From positions 62,001 to 126,000 of the forward strand of contig NZ_CAKVFS010000003.1 of assembly GCF_934746965.1 (NCBI RefSeq): 64,000 bases of DNA, in the 5' to 3' direction. The notes under the pieces are model-generated. The model worked only from the letters and a program-made list of their open reading frames with translations, made no database searches and was not told where the DNA came from. Positions 33,202 to 42,728 of the stretch are shown here, piece by piece. The position numbers and the translations under genes were made by a program. How positions within the stretch are numbered: the stretch's first letter is position 1; each line of letters starts with the position of its first letter. Source of the DNA: an uncultured Methanobrevibacter sp. (GTDB taxonomy: Archaea > Methanobacteriota > Methanobacteria > Methanobacteriales > Methanobacteriaceae).

Positions 33202-34353
33202 ATGTTTGATAAACTACCTATATCTTCTACAACAGAAAGGATTTTAACTAAATCTCTTGATGAACCAATTTCTGTTGAAGATGCAAACTATTTAATAAAT
33301 ATTAAAGGCTCTGATTTGTATCCTTTACTTGCAACTGCTGATTATCTCAGGCAAGAAATTGTTGGAAACAACGTTACATTTATTAATAATTGTAATATTA
33401 ACTTCACTAATATCTGTACTGTAAGATGTGGTTTTTGTGCATTTGGTAAAGATGCAAATGATCCTGAAGCATATATTTTAGATGATGAAGCTATTTTAGA
33501 AAAAGCTCAAGGTGCTGTTGATAAGGGAGCTCATGAGTTTTGTGTTATGGGTGGAGTTTTACCTGATGCTGATGTTGAATATTATGAACATTTATTGGAA
33601 TTATTAAAAGGAGAATTCCCAAATATTTTAGTTCATGGTTTTTCACCAACTATGATTAAAGATGCAAGTGTTGTATCAGGTGTAAGTATTGAAGAAGCAT
33701 TTGAAAGGCTTAAAAATGCAGGTTTAGATACATTACCTGGAACTGCAGCAGAAATATTAACTGATAGGTCTAGAGAATTAATATGTCCTGAAAAAGTCAC
33801 TACACAAGAATGGATTGATATTGTAAAAACAGCTCATGAAGTTGGAATTCCTGGTTCAGCAACTATAATGTATGGACATGTGGAAACACCTGAAGAACGT
33901 GTGGAACATATTGATATTGTTAGAAAAATTCAAGAAGAAACTCGTGGTTTTACAGAATTTATTCCAATGACTTTCATGCATGAATATTCTCCAATCTTTT
34001 TAGAAGGTCAGCAAAATTTAGGTGCTACTGGTACTGAAGATTTAAAATTATATGCTGTATCTAGATTAATGCTCAAAGATTTAATTCCAAATATTCAAGT
34101 ATCTTGGGTTAAAATGGGCTTTAGATTTGCACAAGTGTCTTTAACTGCTGGAGCAAATGATTTAGGAGGAACTTTGGGTGGGGATGAATTATCTGAAGCT
34201 TCTGGAGCTCCAGATGGAGTTGAAGCATCTATTGGTACTTTAAGTAGTATTGTTAAAGATTTAGGTAGAAATCCTATAGAAAGAAACTCAAAATACACAG
34301 AATTTTATCCAATAAAATCAGAAAATTCTGATGCACAATCAGTATCAAAATAA
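33202..34353 (+). CDS. cofH: FO synthase subunit 2 (CofH)
   Basis: A 383-residue radical SAM enzyme with CTVRCGFC (C72, C76, C79). Downstream segments HEFCVMGGVLPD, LPGTAAEIL, GSATIMYGH and VSWVKMGFRFAQ are typical of CofH. With CofG it makes the F420 chromophore FO from tyrosine and a ribityl-diaminouracil. It is divergent from comDE with 163 bp between the starts, which holds AT-rich promoter sequence. Confidence 0.93.
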   Translation: MFDKLPISSTTERILTKSLDEPISVEDANYLINIKGSDLYPLLATADYLRQEIVGNNVTFINNCNINFTNICTVRCGFCAFGKDANDPEAYILDDEAILEKAQGAVDKGAHEFCVMGGVLPDADVEYYEHLLELLKGEFPNILVHGFSPTMIKDASVVSGVSIEEAFERLKNAGLDTLPGTAAEILTDRSRELICPEKVTTQEWIDIVKTAHEVGIPGSATIMYGHVETPEERVEHIDIVRKIQEETRGFTEFIPMTFMHEYSPIFLEGQQNLGATGTEDLKLYAVSRLMLKDLIPNIQVSWVKMGFRFAQVSLTAGANDLGGTLGGDELSEASGAPDGVEASIGTLSSIVKDLGRNPIERNSKYTEFYPIKSENSDAQSVSK

Positions 34354-34372
34354 AAACTAAAAAAGAGATAAC

Positions 34373-35047
34373 ATGAATGTAACAGATATAGGATGGTTGG
34401 TTGTAGCATATATTTATGTTATCCTAATTTTCATTATTTCTGAAAAATTTTTAAAAGATAAACCATCTTTTTCCCGTAGATTTGTTCATATAATGGTTGG
34501 AAATTGTATTTTTATAATGCCTTTTTTTAAGGATCCTTATGTTATGGTATGGTTTTTAACATTTCCAATTACAATAGCTGCATTTTTATTAACTAAATAT
34601 TCTCCAATTAAAATTAAAAGTGGAGTTACTGATGCTGGTCATGCATTAGGTTTAGTTTATTATGCTGGGATTTGGACTTTATTGATATTTTTACTTCCAG
34701 ATAAATTATGGTTAGTAAGTTTAGCTATTGGTGCTATGGTTTATGGTGATGGTTTTGCATCTTTAATTGGTCAAAAATATGGTAAACATTATTTTAATTT
34801 AACTGGGGATGTAAAATCTATTGAAGGATCTTTAACCATGTTTTTAATGGTTTGTTTGATGAGTAGTAGTGTATTTTTAGTTTATAATGCAATTGGGTAC
34901 AATACTCCAAATTATAACTTTGGATTTGTAGTTCTGATAAGTTTAATAGCTACTTTTTGTGAAGCAATTACTCCAAAAGGATTGGATAATTTAAGTGTTT
35001 CATCTATTAGTGCTATTTTATATTATATTTTAATGGTTGTGATTTAA
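34373..35047 (+). CDS. Dolichol/phytol kinase-like membrane protein
   Basis: A 224-residue protein with seven or so transmembrane segments. It has RRFVHIMVGN near the N-terminus, YGDGFASLIGQKYGK and SIEGS in the middle, and CEAITPKGLDNLSV near the end. These are hallmarks of CTP-dependent polyprenol kinases (SEC59/VTE5 type). It probably phosphorylates a polyprenol or archaeal isoprenoid alcohol. The stop overlaps the ATG of the next kinase-like gene by one base. Confidence 0.8.
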   Translation: MNVTDIGWLVVAYIYVILIFIISEKFLKDKPSFSRRFVHIMVGNCIFIMPFFKDPYVMVWFLTFPITIAAFLLTKYSPIKIKSGVTDAGHALGLVYYAGIWTLLIFLLPDKLWLVSLAIGAMVYGDGFASLIGQKYGKHYFNLTGDVKSIEGSLTMFLMVCLMSSSVFLVYNAIGYNTPNYNFGFVVLISLIATFCEAITPKGLDNLSVSSISAILYYILMVVI

Positions 35048-35607
35048 TGGATAAATTCATAGTTATAGATGGATTAGATGGATCTGGAAAAGATACACAA
35101 GTTAAGCTGTTATCTAACATGTATAAAGAACAAGGTAAAACAGTGGTTGTAAGATCACATCCATGCAAAGATAACAAATATGGTATAAAATCAAAACAGG
35201 CACTTTTAAAAACAGGAAAGATTAATCATCTTAAAGCCACAGTTTATTTTGGATTAGATGCAATTAGATCTATTCGTAAATATTATAATGATGAGAATAT
35301 TGATATTTTGATTTTTTCAAGATATATTATGGCTGTAGTTTATCTTCCAAATATTATTAATGTAATTATTTATAAGATTGTTTCATTTATTCTTCCAACT
35401 TCAGAATATATGTTTTTTTTAGATGTGAGTCCTGAAGAATCTTTAAAACGAATTAATAATCGTAATGAAGATGTAGAAATGTTTGAAAATATAAATGAAC
35501 TTAAAAAAGCTAGATTAAAATCAAAAAAAGTTGTTTATGAATGGAATGTAATAAATGCAGATGATAGTGTATATAATATTAATAGTAAAATAAAAGAAAA
35601 GTTATAA
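35047..35607 (+). CDS. Thymidylate kinase-like P-loop kinase
   Basis: A 186-residue protein. Walker A GLDGSGKDTQ is at the N-terminus. The DRY/DRF motif of true thymidylate kinases is replaced by SRY (ILIFSRYIMAV), and a hydrophobic segment follows it. EESLKRINNRNEDVEMFE resembles the LID region. The overlap with a polyprenol-kinase-like gene suggests a lipid-phosphate substrate rather than dTMP. Convergent overlap with the next gene is 6 bp. Confidence 0.7.
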   Translation: MDKFIVIDGLDGSGKDTQVKLLSNMYKEQGKTVVVRSHPCKDNKYGIKSKQALLKTGKINHLKATVYFGLDAIRSIRKYYNDENIDILIFSRYIMAVVYLPNIINVIIYKIVSFILPTSEYMFFLDVSPEESLKRINNRNEDVEMFENINELKKARLKSKKVVYEWNVINADDSVYNINSKIKEKL

Positions 35608-35859
35608 AACTTCTTTTATTCCTTCATTTGTATGAATCATTATTGAATTAAGGTTTTCTAGTTTTATAGAACTTATTGGGATATTTTCCATATTTTCATT
35701 CATAAATAAAAGTTCTCTATTTATAAAAGTAATCCAATTAACTTTGTGAAGTACCATACCATTAATTATTAACTCGCTAAATTGAGGTATGAAATTATCA
35801 TTATTCACTTCTTTAAAATAAGGGTTCTTCCGAAATATATCTTTTAATATTTTATCCAT
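35602..35859 (-). CDS. Small hypothetical protein
   Basis: An 85-residue, soluble protein without recognised motifs, starting ATG 35859, only 6 bp after the priS stop and on the same strand. Probably co-transcribed with the primase subunit. Confidence 0.65.
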   Translation of the reverse strand: MDKILKDIFRKNPYFKEVNNDNFIPQFSELIINGMVLHKVNWITFINRELLFMNENMENIPISSIKLENLNSIMIHTNEGIKEVL

Positions 35860-35865
35860 AATTAC

Positions 35866-36840
35866 TTAATCTCCTCTTTCTTCAACAAATTTAGGGACTG
35901 CTTCTTGTAAAGGATCAAATGTTTCTCTATTTTTAACTTCCATACATTTCATACTTACTTTTGAGTGGAGTGATGATGGAAGTCTTAATATTCTTTTTAA
36001 ATCAATTGATACTTTAGCATCAATAGTAGATAAATTGACTCTAGCCATAGCTTCTGTTAAATTTTTATATCGTCTAGGACCAATATCTCTTTTGAAATAC
36101 CCCCAGTTATCAGTATCTAAATGATATCTATATTTTATTATATCTTTCATTAATTTAGAATTAATTCCATCTAATTCTTCATTACCTACTAAATGTTGAA
36201 TATTATATTTTAATTTATTAGTAAAAATCTTAGAATATCCGATAGGAATACTAAAATGTTCAAAATTAAAGCTTTTATTTGATATATCGGGATTAAAAAA
36301 GTTAGATTTAGGAACTTCTGCACCTGCAACATATTTTAAAACTTCTGATCTTAATTCACTTCCAGAAGTCATCATTTCTTCATCAAGAATTCTAATATGA
36401 TATCCCCTTCCAGAATAAACTAAATGGACATTGTTTAAACTTAAATCATCTTGTAGAGTATCAATTAATGAATTAACAATTTCTAAAGCTTGTTCTAAAC
36501 AAACTTCACAAACACCATCACATTGACAAGTTCTAATTGGAATATCTTTAGCATCAACATCAAAAATATATTCTGCTTTTTGCCAATCTTCTCTTCTTCG
36601 TGGATTATTATAAAAGGCTACAGAAATATAAGCTGCAAAAGGAGCTTTATATCTTAAAAATTTTTTTAAAGAATCTCTTCCTCTAAATACTTTGTACCTA
36701 TCATTTGGTCCTTTTCCATTATGGTCAAAACCAAATTCTCGTTTCTTCAAATCTTTGAGAATAAAGTCAGGTAAATCTTTAGTGGACCATTCCTCACGGT
36801 AATACTGCCTTCTTTCTTTAAGTGTAGCTTTAGAAAACAT
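35866..36840 (-). CDS. priS: DNA primase small (catalytic) subunit
   Basis: 324 residues from ATG 36840; the hydrophobic extension to 36906 is rejected. The N-terminus KERRQYYREEW and REFGF motif, the catalytic aspartates in YIFDVDAKDI, the Zn-knuckle CQCDGVCEVC, and SGRGYHIRI are all present. It makes RNA or DNA primers for replication, with PriL. priL lies 616 bp away on the same strand, separated by a plus-strand gene. Confidence 0.93.
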   Translation of the reverse strand: MFSKATLKERRQYYREEWSTKDLPDFILKDLKKREFGFDHNGKGPNDRYKVFRGRDSLKKFLRYKAPFAAYISVAFYNNPRRREDWQKAEYIFDVDAKDIPIRTCQCDGVCEVCLEQALEIVNSLIDTLQDDLSLNNVHLVYSGRGYHIRILDEEMMTSGSELRSEVLKYVAGAEVPKSNFFNPDISNKSFNFEHFSIPIGYSKIFTNKLKYNIQHLVGNEELDGINSKLMKDIIKYRYHLDTDNWGYFKRDIGPRRYKNLTEAMARVNLSTIDAKVSIDLKRILRLPSSLHSKVSMKCMEVKNRETFDPLQEAVPKFVEERGD

Positions 36841-36940
36841 AATAATCAGATATATTATGATTATTATTTCAAAGTATTTAATAATAATTGTAATGTGTAA
36901 ATGCACAGTATTATATAATAAATTTAACTATAATCATATT

Positions 36941-37459
36941 ATGAATGATGAAATAAGAGAAGTAATTGGTGTTGAACATTTAAAAACAATTTTATCTACT
37001 TTAACTCCTGAAGATATTGTCAAACATGCTTATAATGAATGGTATCCTTGTCAAAGAACTGGGCACACGATTTTAAACCTTGAAAATGGGAAAATATATG
37101 GTTTGGGTATTGAATTAAATCAATTACCTCTTGTTGACACAGTTTATATTGAATTGTATTCTATTAACTGGGAAGATGATCCAATAGGGCCTGAAGAATT
37201 ATTTTCTACTATGGAATATGAAAAATACTTGGAATTTAAAGCTGATGAACCTTCGGAGTATACTCCAGATATTGTTTCTGAATTTTGTCAAAAAAATAAT
37301 ATTGATGAAGATAATCGTAAAATTGGTATTTTGGCTTATAAATTTGAAAAAAATGAACAAGATAATTATAATCAATGGGAATCAAAAATATTAAATAAAT
37401 ATTATGATGTTACTCTTGAAGGTTATAATCCCTTTAAACAGATGGATAATGATTTTTAA
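36941..37459 (+). CDS. Hypothetical protein between primase genes
   Basis: 172 residues from ATG 36941, where coding character begins; the longer frame to 36857 reads through low-complexity AT-rich DNA. A soluble acidic protein, conserved-looking with HTILNLENGKIYGLGIE, but I do not recognise it. It is divergent from priS and convergent with priL by 4 bp. Confidence 0.7.
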   Translation: MNDEIREVIGVEHLKTILSTLTPEDIVKHAYNEWYPCQRTGHTILNLENGKIYGLGIELNQLPLVDTVYIELYSINWEDDPIGPEELFSTMEYEKYLEFKADEPSEYTPDIVSEFCQKNNIDEDNRKIGILAYKFEKNEQDNYNQWESKILNKYYDVTLEGYNPFKQMDNDF

Positions 37460-38781
37460 TCTTTTTTATTATCTATTTGGTATTTTTTACGCCCATAGCA
37501 TGATAATGGATTGTTAATTCCTTTACATGAGTTATCTGGTTTACATAGTTGTGGTAAATGGATTTTAATTTTCTCACAACTCATTGGAGTGTACCATTTT
37601 GTTTCTCCTTCATGATTAATATCAACTTCACTATGCATACCAAATCCTAACTTTGATATAATATTGATTTTTTCTTGTGGCTGATCATCAAATAATGGTG
37701 GAGAACAGTTATCTGCAGCTTCATAAATTAATGGTAAAATTTCATTTTCAGTTATTGATAAATCAGGATCCATGTCAGATACTTTAACATTTTCATCACT
37801 TGCAAAAATCCTAGGATATAATCTAGCATATGATGCAAATGAAGTTAATAATAATACAATAGCATCATTACGCCCACCGGAAGAAACTCCTTCAACAGTA
37901 TTCTTAATACATGGTGGGAATGCTTCTCTTAGTAATTTTCCTGCTTTGACAGTACCATAAATTCCTCCACTACCTGCATAGAAAGTATTGCATTTACTAA
38001 TTTCTTCAGGAATAAATTCTTTTAATTCTTCTCCAATTTCACTAATTGCTGGATGAATTTCTATTCTAGAAGACATTTCCTTGATTCTTTTGATGTATTC
38101 TTCTGTTTTTTGCATAATAAGTCTGGAAAGAATTAATTCTTTTATATTATTTCCAACTAAAATATTATACATTCTATCAGGATTTCTATCTGTAAATTCT
38201 TCAGAATATTTTTCTAAAAATTCATCTTCTTCTAAAATTATATTTCCATGATTAATTAATAAATCAGTTAGGGATAATCTTTTAGAAGCTATTACTTCTT
38301 TTAAGGCTTTCCATTGGATTGTTCCATCAGTTTTAATATCTCTTAAGATATCATCAATGATTTCACTTCTGCTTCCGGGAGGAATTTTAGCTAGCCTTTC
38401 TTCTATTAATTTCCCTTGTGATTCAATAAAAAGTCTAGTTTCTCTTGAAGTTACATTAAATTGAATAGCTATTGCTTGACATAGAATATGAAATGTTACA
38501 ACATCCTGCTTATATAAATTACTATTTAATAAGTATTCAAATTCACTTTGAGTGTAATTTTTGTTATTTTTTTTTTCAATTGCCCATTGTATTCTTTTCA
38601 TAGCTAAATCTTTGTATGATTTAGGAATTAATGAATCATCTGATATTTTTTGATTTGTAGTGTGTATTACTTCATTTACAAGTGTTTCATCTTCATCAAA
38701 AAGTTTATTTAAATCTCCATATTCTTTAACTATTTGTCTTCCTTCAGTGGACAATGGATTAATAAATGAAACTTCAACCAT
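37456..38781 (-). CDS. priL: DNA primase large subunit
   Basis: A 441-residue protein. The C-terminal domain has the four-cysteine [4Fe-4S] set: FPPCIKN, AADNCSPP, MSCEKIK and LPQLCKPD, with extra cysteines further on (NSCKG, LSCYGRKK). The N-terminal 250 residues are helical. PriL regulates primer synthesis by PriS. Length and motifs match archaeal PriL. Confidence 0.92.
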   Translation of the reverse strand: MVEVSFINPLSTEGRQIVKEYGDLNKLFDEDETLVNEVIHTTNQKISDDSLIPKSYKDLAMKRIQWAIEKKNNKNYTQSEFEYLLNSNLYKQDVVTFHILCQAIAIQFNVTSRETRLFIESQGKLIEERLAKIPPGSRSEIIDDILRDIKTDGTIQWKALKEVIASKRLSLTDLLINHGNIILEEDEFLEKYSEEFTDRNPDRMYNILVGNNIKELILSRLIMQKTEEYIKRIKEMSSRIEIHPAISEIGEELKEFIPEEISKCNTFYAGSGGIYGTVKAGKLLREAFPPCIKNTVEGVSSGGRNDAIVLLLTSFASYARLYPRIFASDENVKVSDMDPDLSITENEILPLIYEAADNCSPPLFDDQPQEKINIISKLGFGMHSEVDINHEGETKWYTPMSCEKIKIHLPQLCKPDNSCKGINNPLSCYGRKKYQIDNKKD

Positions 38782-38910
38782 ATTTATTTATATTTTATTT
38801 TATATTTTAAAAAATTAACTTATTTTTAAAGTCACTATTGTTATTTAAATAGAAAATTGTTAATAATAAGGTTTATTAAAATAATTATTATATTTTGGGG
38901 GTAGTAATAA

Positions 38911-40527
38911 ATGGTATGTCGAGGAAATATAACATTTCACTCATTTGAATGTGATTATAATGAAATTTATGAAGCTTATGATGTTGATGGTGATATTAAA
39001 AATGATATTCAAATTTTAACTGATTATTATACTTATTCTGGTTATTATACATTTTTAAATAGCTATTTTTGGAAAAATTTATTTGAGTGTATTTATTGGG
39101 AAGATATAATGGGTACTGAATTTTCAAAAATTGATTTTAAAAATCTTCCTTCTAGACTTTATGAGGATAGAATTCCATTCTCATATAATATAAAAGATAT
39201 TCAGGAAAGAATTGATATTTTTTCTCAGATAATAACCGTTCAATCAAATCTTAATGAACATGCTTTGTTTAATATGGTAAATGTAAAAGAATTAAGTTTA
39301 TTTGAAGATTTCATGAAAGTCTTTTTTAATAAACAAAATAAGAAAGTTAGAAAATCTTTTCTGCATTCTCATGGTTTTAAATATCTTGAGGAATATTATG
39401 ATGAAGAAAGACGCTATGATTATTTCAGTATGTTCAAGAGATATTTTGGTGATAAATTTTCTAAATTCATTGATAATGAACTGAAAGAATATGGAATTAA
39501 TGAAAAATTTTCTACAATGAATGTAGTAAACTCAATTTTTTCTAAATTTTCTAAAAATCAATTATTGTCAATTATTAATAGATTGAATTTAAATAAAGAA
39601 AGTTTTAATTCTTTTAATCCATTTTTAGCTTTTAATGGTCAGGACATGATTTTTGTTTTCATGTGGGATGAGTTTAAAAAACAATTTGATGATTTGGAAG
39701 TATTGTGGATTGATTTTTTATTGAATTTAGGTTTTAATGTTGAAATATTTGCTTTTAATAAATCAAATAATATATTATCTAGATTTGTAAATAAATTTAA
39801 AGAAAATAAAATTAAATTAGAATTATTTAATCTGGATGAAAAGGGACGAGAAAACTTTAAATTAGAAGAATCAGTTAAATTAATGATTAATGATTTCAGA
39901 CAATTGGAGAATGAAATAAATAATTTAAATAATGAAAATATTGTAATTAAGCTTGATGGAGAGGAAGTAATTTTTGATGATATTTATGATGTATTTTCAT
40001 GCACTTCAAAAAAAGAAAATAACGGTTTATCAAGGGATTACTGTTGCCGATATGGGGATTCAAATCCTAGTAAATTTCCATGTAAGTATGTTGAGGAATA
40101 TTTCAGTTCAATTTTTAATGTAACTGATGGATTTGGTCAAATTACTGATAAAGGAATATGGAAATTCAATAAAAATAAAGTTAGGGACAAACTTAAAGAT
40201 TTATCCAAAACAATGAAAATATGCCCATTTTTTGAATATATGTCAAATAAAAAAGCTTTAACTAAATATCTTAAAAACATCAATCCTAAAACCATGAATC
40301 AATGGTGTTTTGTAGATGAAAAGGGTCATTCATGGTATTTTTTAAGGAAAGTATGGTTTAATGATGAAGCTGATTTGGATTTTCCAGGATTTTCTAAAAT
40401 GGTGGGTGTTAAAAAAACAGATAACAATCTTAAATATAAAGCTGTAGCTATTTTAGATGATAAGCTTAAAAAACAGAAAAAAAGCATGAAAAAGCAGGAT
40501 GTTAAACAGACACAGCTTGATTTTTAA
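38911..40527 (+). CDS. Large uncharacterised protein with Cys cluster and PIP-like tail
   Basis: A 538-residue soluble protein with GGGGGTAG ahead of the ATG. A cysteine-rich region lies at about residues 365-430 (CTSKK, DYCCRYGD, FPCKYVEE, KICPFFEY), which could bind Fe-S or zinc. The last residues, KQTQLDF, resemble a PCNA-interacting peptide but are one residue shorter than QxxLxxF. I do not recognise the family. Its place beside priL suggests DNA metabolism, by inference only. Confidence 0.75.
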   Translation: MVCRGNITFHSFECDYNEIYEAYDVDGDIKNDIQILTDYYTYSGYYTFLNSYFWKNLFECIYWEDIMGTEFSKIDFKNLPSRLYEDRIPFSYNIKDIQERIDIFSQIITVQSNLNEHALFNMVNVKELSLFEDFMKVFFNKQNKKVRKSFLHSHGFKYLEEYYDEERRYDYFSMFKRYFGDKFSKFIDNELKEYGINEKFSTMNVVNSIFSKFSKNQLLSIINRLNLNKESFNSFNPFLAFNGQDMIFVFMWDEFKKQFDDLEVLWIDFLLNLGFNVEIFAFNKSNNILSRFVNKFKENKIKLELFNLDEKGRENFKLEESVKLMINDFRQLENEINNLNNENIVIKLDGEEVIFDDIYDVFSCTSKKENNGLSRDYCCRYGDSNPSKFPCKYVEEYFSSIFNVTDGFGQITDKGIWKFNKNKVRDKLKDLSKTMKICPFFEYMSNKKALTKYLKNINPKTMNQWCFVDEKGHSWYFLRKVWFNDEADLDFPGFSKMVGVKKTDNNLKYKAVAILDDKLKKQKKSMKKQDVKQTQLDF

Positions 40528-40718
40528 TTTTTAAAATTTTTATAAAAATAATATTGTACTAATATATAATGATTTAAATACATTCTTATTTAATTAAGTT
40601 ATCTATTTTATTTGTTTGTAAATATTCTAGAACTTTTATAAATTGACTTCATATATATTAATTTTATATTGTATGAATTACATATTTATTTATGCTTAAA
40701 AAAGTAGGAGAAAGATTA

Positions 40719-42701
40719 ATGTCTAAAATTTTTATTTCATGTGCACTTCCTTATGCAAATGGACCCTGTCATTTAGGTCATATTCGTTCTACTTATTTGC
40801 CTGCTGATATTTATGCAAGGTATAATCGTATGATTGATAATGATGTTTTATTAGTTTGTGCTACTGATGAACACGGTACTCCAATTGCTGTTAAAGCTGA
40901 TAAAGAAAACAAAAAACCAATTGAAATTGCTAAGAGATATCATGATATGATTGTTCGTGATGTAGAATCAATGAATATATCTTTGGATAATTTTACAAGG
41001 ACTACGGATAAATTACATTATGAAATTGCTCAGAATTTCTTTTTAGAATTATATAATAAGGGATTAATTTATAAAAAAGATATTCAACAATTATATTGTG
41101 AAACTTGTAATAAATTTTTGCCTGATCGTTATGTAGAAGGTATTTGTCCGGTTTGTGGTGCTGAAGCAAGAGGTGACCATTGTGAAAAATGTGGAAGAGC
41201 TTTAGAACCTACTGAACTTGATGAACCTAAATGTTTAACTTGTGGTTCAACTCCTATTATTAAAGATACTTATCAATACTTCTTTAAATTAAGTGAGTTT
41301 GAAAATGATTTAAAAGATTATATTAATAATAATGATAATCTTCCAGCTAATGTTAAAAATTATGCTAAAAATTGGCTTAAAGAAGGTTTAAATGATTGGG
41401 TTTTAACAAGAGATATGGATTGGGGAATTCCAATACCTCTTGATGAAGCTGAAGGTAAAGTACTTTATGTCTGGGTGGAAGCATTCTTAGGTTATATCTC
41501 ATCAGCTGCACAATGGTCAAGGGAAACTGGCATTAAATGGGAAGATTATTGGAATGACACTGCAATTCATTTTATTGGTAAAGATATTATTTATCATCAT
41601 TCAATTTTTTGGCCAGGACTTCTTAAAGCATATGGATGTAAATTACCTGATAAAATATATGCTGGTGAATTTTTATCATTAGAAGGTGAAAAAATGTCTA
41701 CTAGTAAAAATTGGGTTGTTTGGATATCTGATTTTGTGGATAAATTTGACCCAGATTTACTTAGATATTACTTAACTATAAATGCACCTTTAAACAAAGA
41801 TACAGATTTCTCTTGGGATGATTTCCAAAGAAGAAATAATGATGAATTAGCAGATGTTATTGGTAACTTTTTACATAGGACATTTACATTTACTCATAAA
41901 TTCTTTAATGGTAATGTACCAGAATATAAAAATCCATCTAATGAAGATGAAGAGTTTAAAGAAGTTATTGAAAAGCTTCCTGATACAGTAGGTAATAATA
42001 TTTCTGGTTTTGAATTTAGAGATGGTTTACTTGAAATTTATAAAGTGGCTAAGATAGGTAATAAATATTTCAATGATCAAGAACCATGGAAAGCTGTAAA
42101 AGAAGATATGCAAAAAGCAGCTAACTGTTTGTATTTATCAAATCAATTAGCTAAAACATTAGCTTATGTACTTAAACCATATATTCCAAGTAAAGCTGAT
42201 GAAATAGCTAGAATTATTAATTTATCAACTCCTGATGAATGGAAAGATGCGAAAGTTCCATTACCTGAAGGACATGAAATTAATAAAGCTAAACCGTTAT
42301 TTACAAAAATCGATGATGATGTAATTAACAAAGAAAAAGAAGAGTTACAAAAAAATTTAAAAGAAAATGAGGATGAAAATATGAGTGATTTAATTAGTAT
42401 TGATGATTTTGACAAAGTAGTTATTAAAATTGGACAAGTAAAAGAAGCAGAAAAAATAGAAAAATCTGATAAATTATTAAAATTACAAGTAGATATTGGT
42501 GATGAAGTAAGGCAAATTGTAGCGGGTCTTGCTAAACAGTATTCTCCTGAAGAGTTAATTGACAGAAAAGTAGCTGTTGTTGTAAACTTACAACCTGCTA
42601 AATTATTTGGAACATTATCTGAAGGAATGATTCTTGCAACTGGGGAAAGTGCAGCGTTATTATCTCCAGATGAATGTGAAGTCGGTGAAAGAATACAATA
42701 G
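40719..42701 (+). CDS. metG: Methionyl-tRNA synthetase
   Basis: 660 residues from ATG 40719, with AGGAG upstream; the extra nine codons to 40692 are rejected. HIGH-type HLGH in PYANGPCHLGHIR, KMSTS for KMSKS, and four zinc knuckles between residues about 135-200 (CETC, CPVC, CEKC, CLTC). The C-terminal 110 residues are a fused tRNA-binding OB domain (VVIKIGQVKEAEKI, LFGTLSEGMILA). Cytoplasmic charging of tRNA-Met. Confidence 0.95.
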   Translation: MSKIFISCALPYANGPCHLGHIRSTYLPADIYARYNRMIDNDVLLVCATDEHGTPIAVKADKENKKPIEIAKRYHDMIVRDVESMNISLDNFTRTTDKLHYEIAQNFFLELYNKGLIYKKDIQQLYCETCNKFLPDRYVEGICPVCGAEARGDHCEKCGRALEPTELDEPKCLTCGSTPIIKDTYQYFFKLSEFENDLKDYINNNDNLPANVKNYAKNWLKEGLNDWVLTRDMDWGIPIPLDEAEGKVLYVWVEAFLGYISSAAQWSRETGIKWEDYWNDTAIHFIGKDIIYHHSIFWPGLLKAYGCKLPDKIYAGEFLSLEGEKMSTSKNWVVWISDFVDKFDPDLLRYYLTINAPLNKDTDFSWDDFQRRNNDELADVIGNFLHRTFTFTHKFFNGNVPEYKNPSNEDEEFKEVIEKLPDTVGNNISGFEFRDGLLEIYKVAKIGNKYFNDQEPWKAVKEDMQKAANCLYLSNQLAKTLAYVLKPYIPSKADEIARIINLSTPDEWKDAKVPLPEGHEINKAKPLFTKIDDDVINKEKEELQKNLKENEDENMSDLISIDDFDKVVIKIGQVKEAEKIEKSDKLLKLQVDIGDEVRQIVAGLAKQYSPEELIDRKVAVVVNLQPAKLFGTLSEGMILATGESAALLSPDECEVGERIQ

Positions 42702-42728
42702 ATTTTATAAAGTAAATTAGTGATTTTA

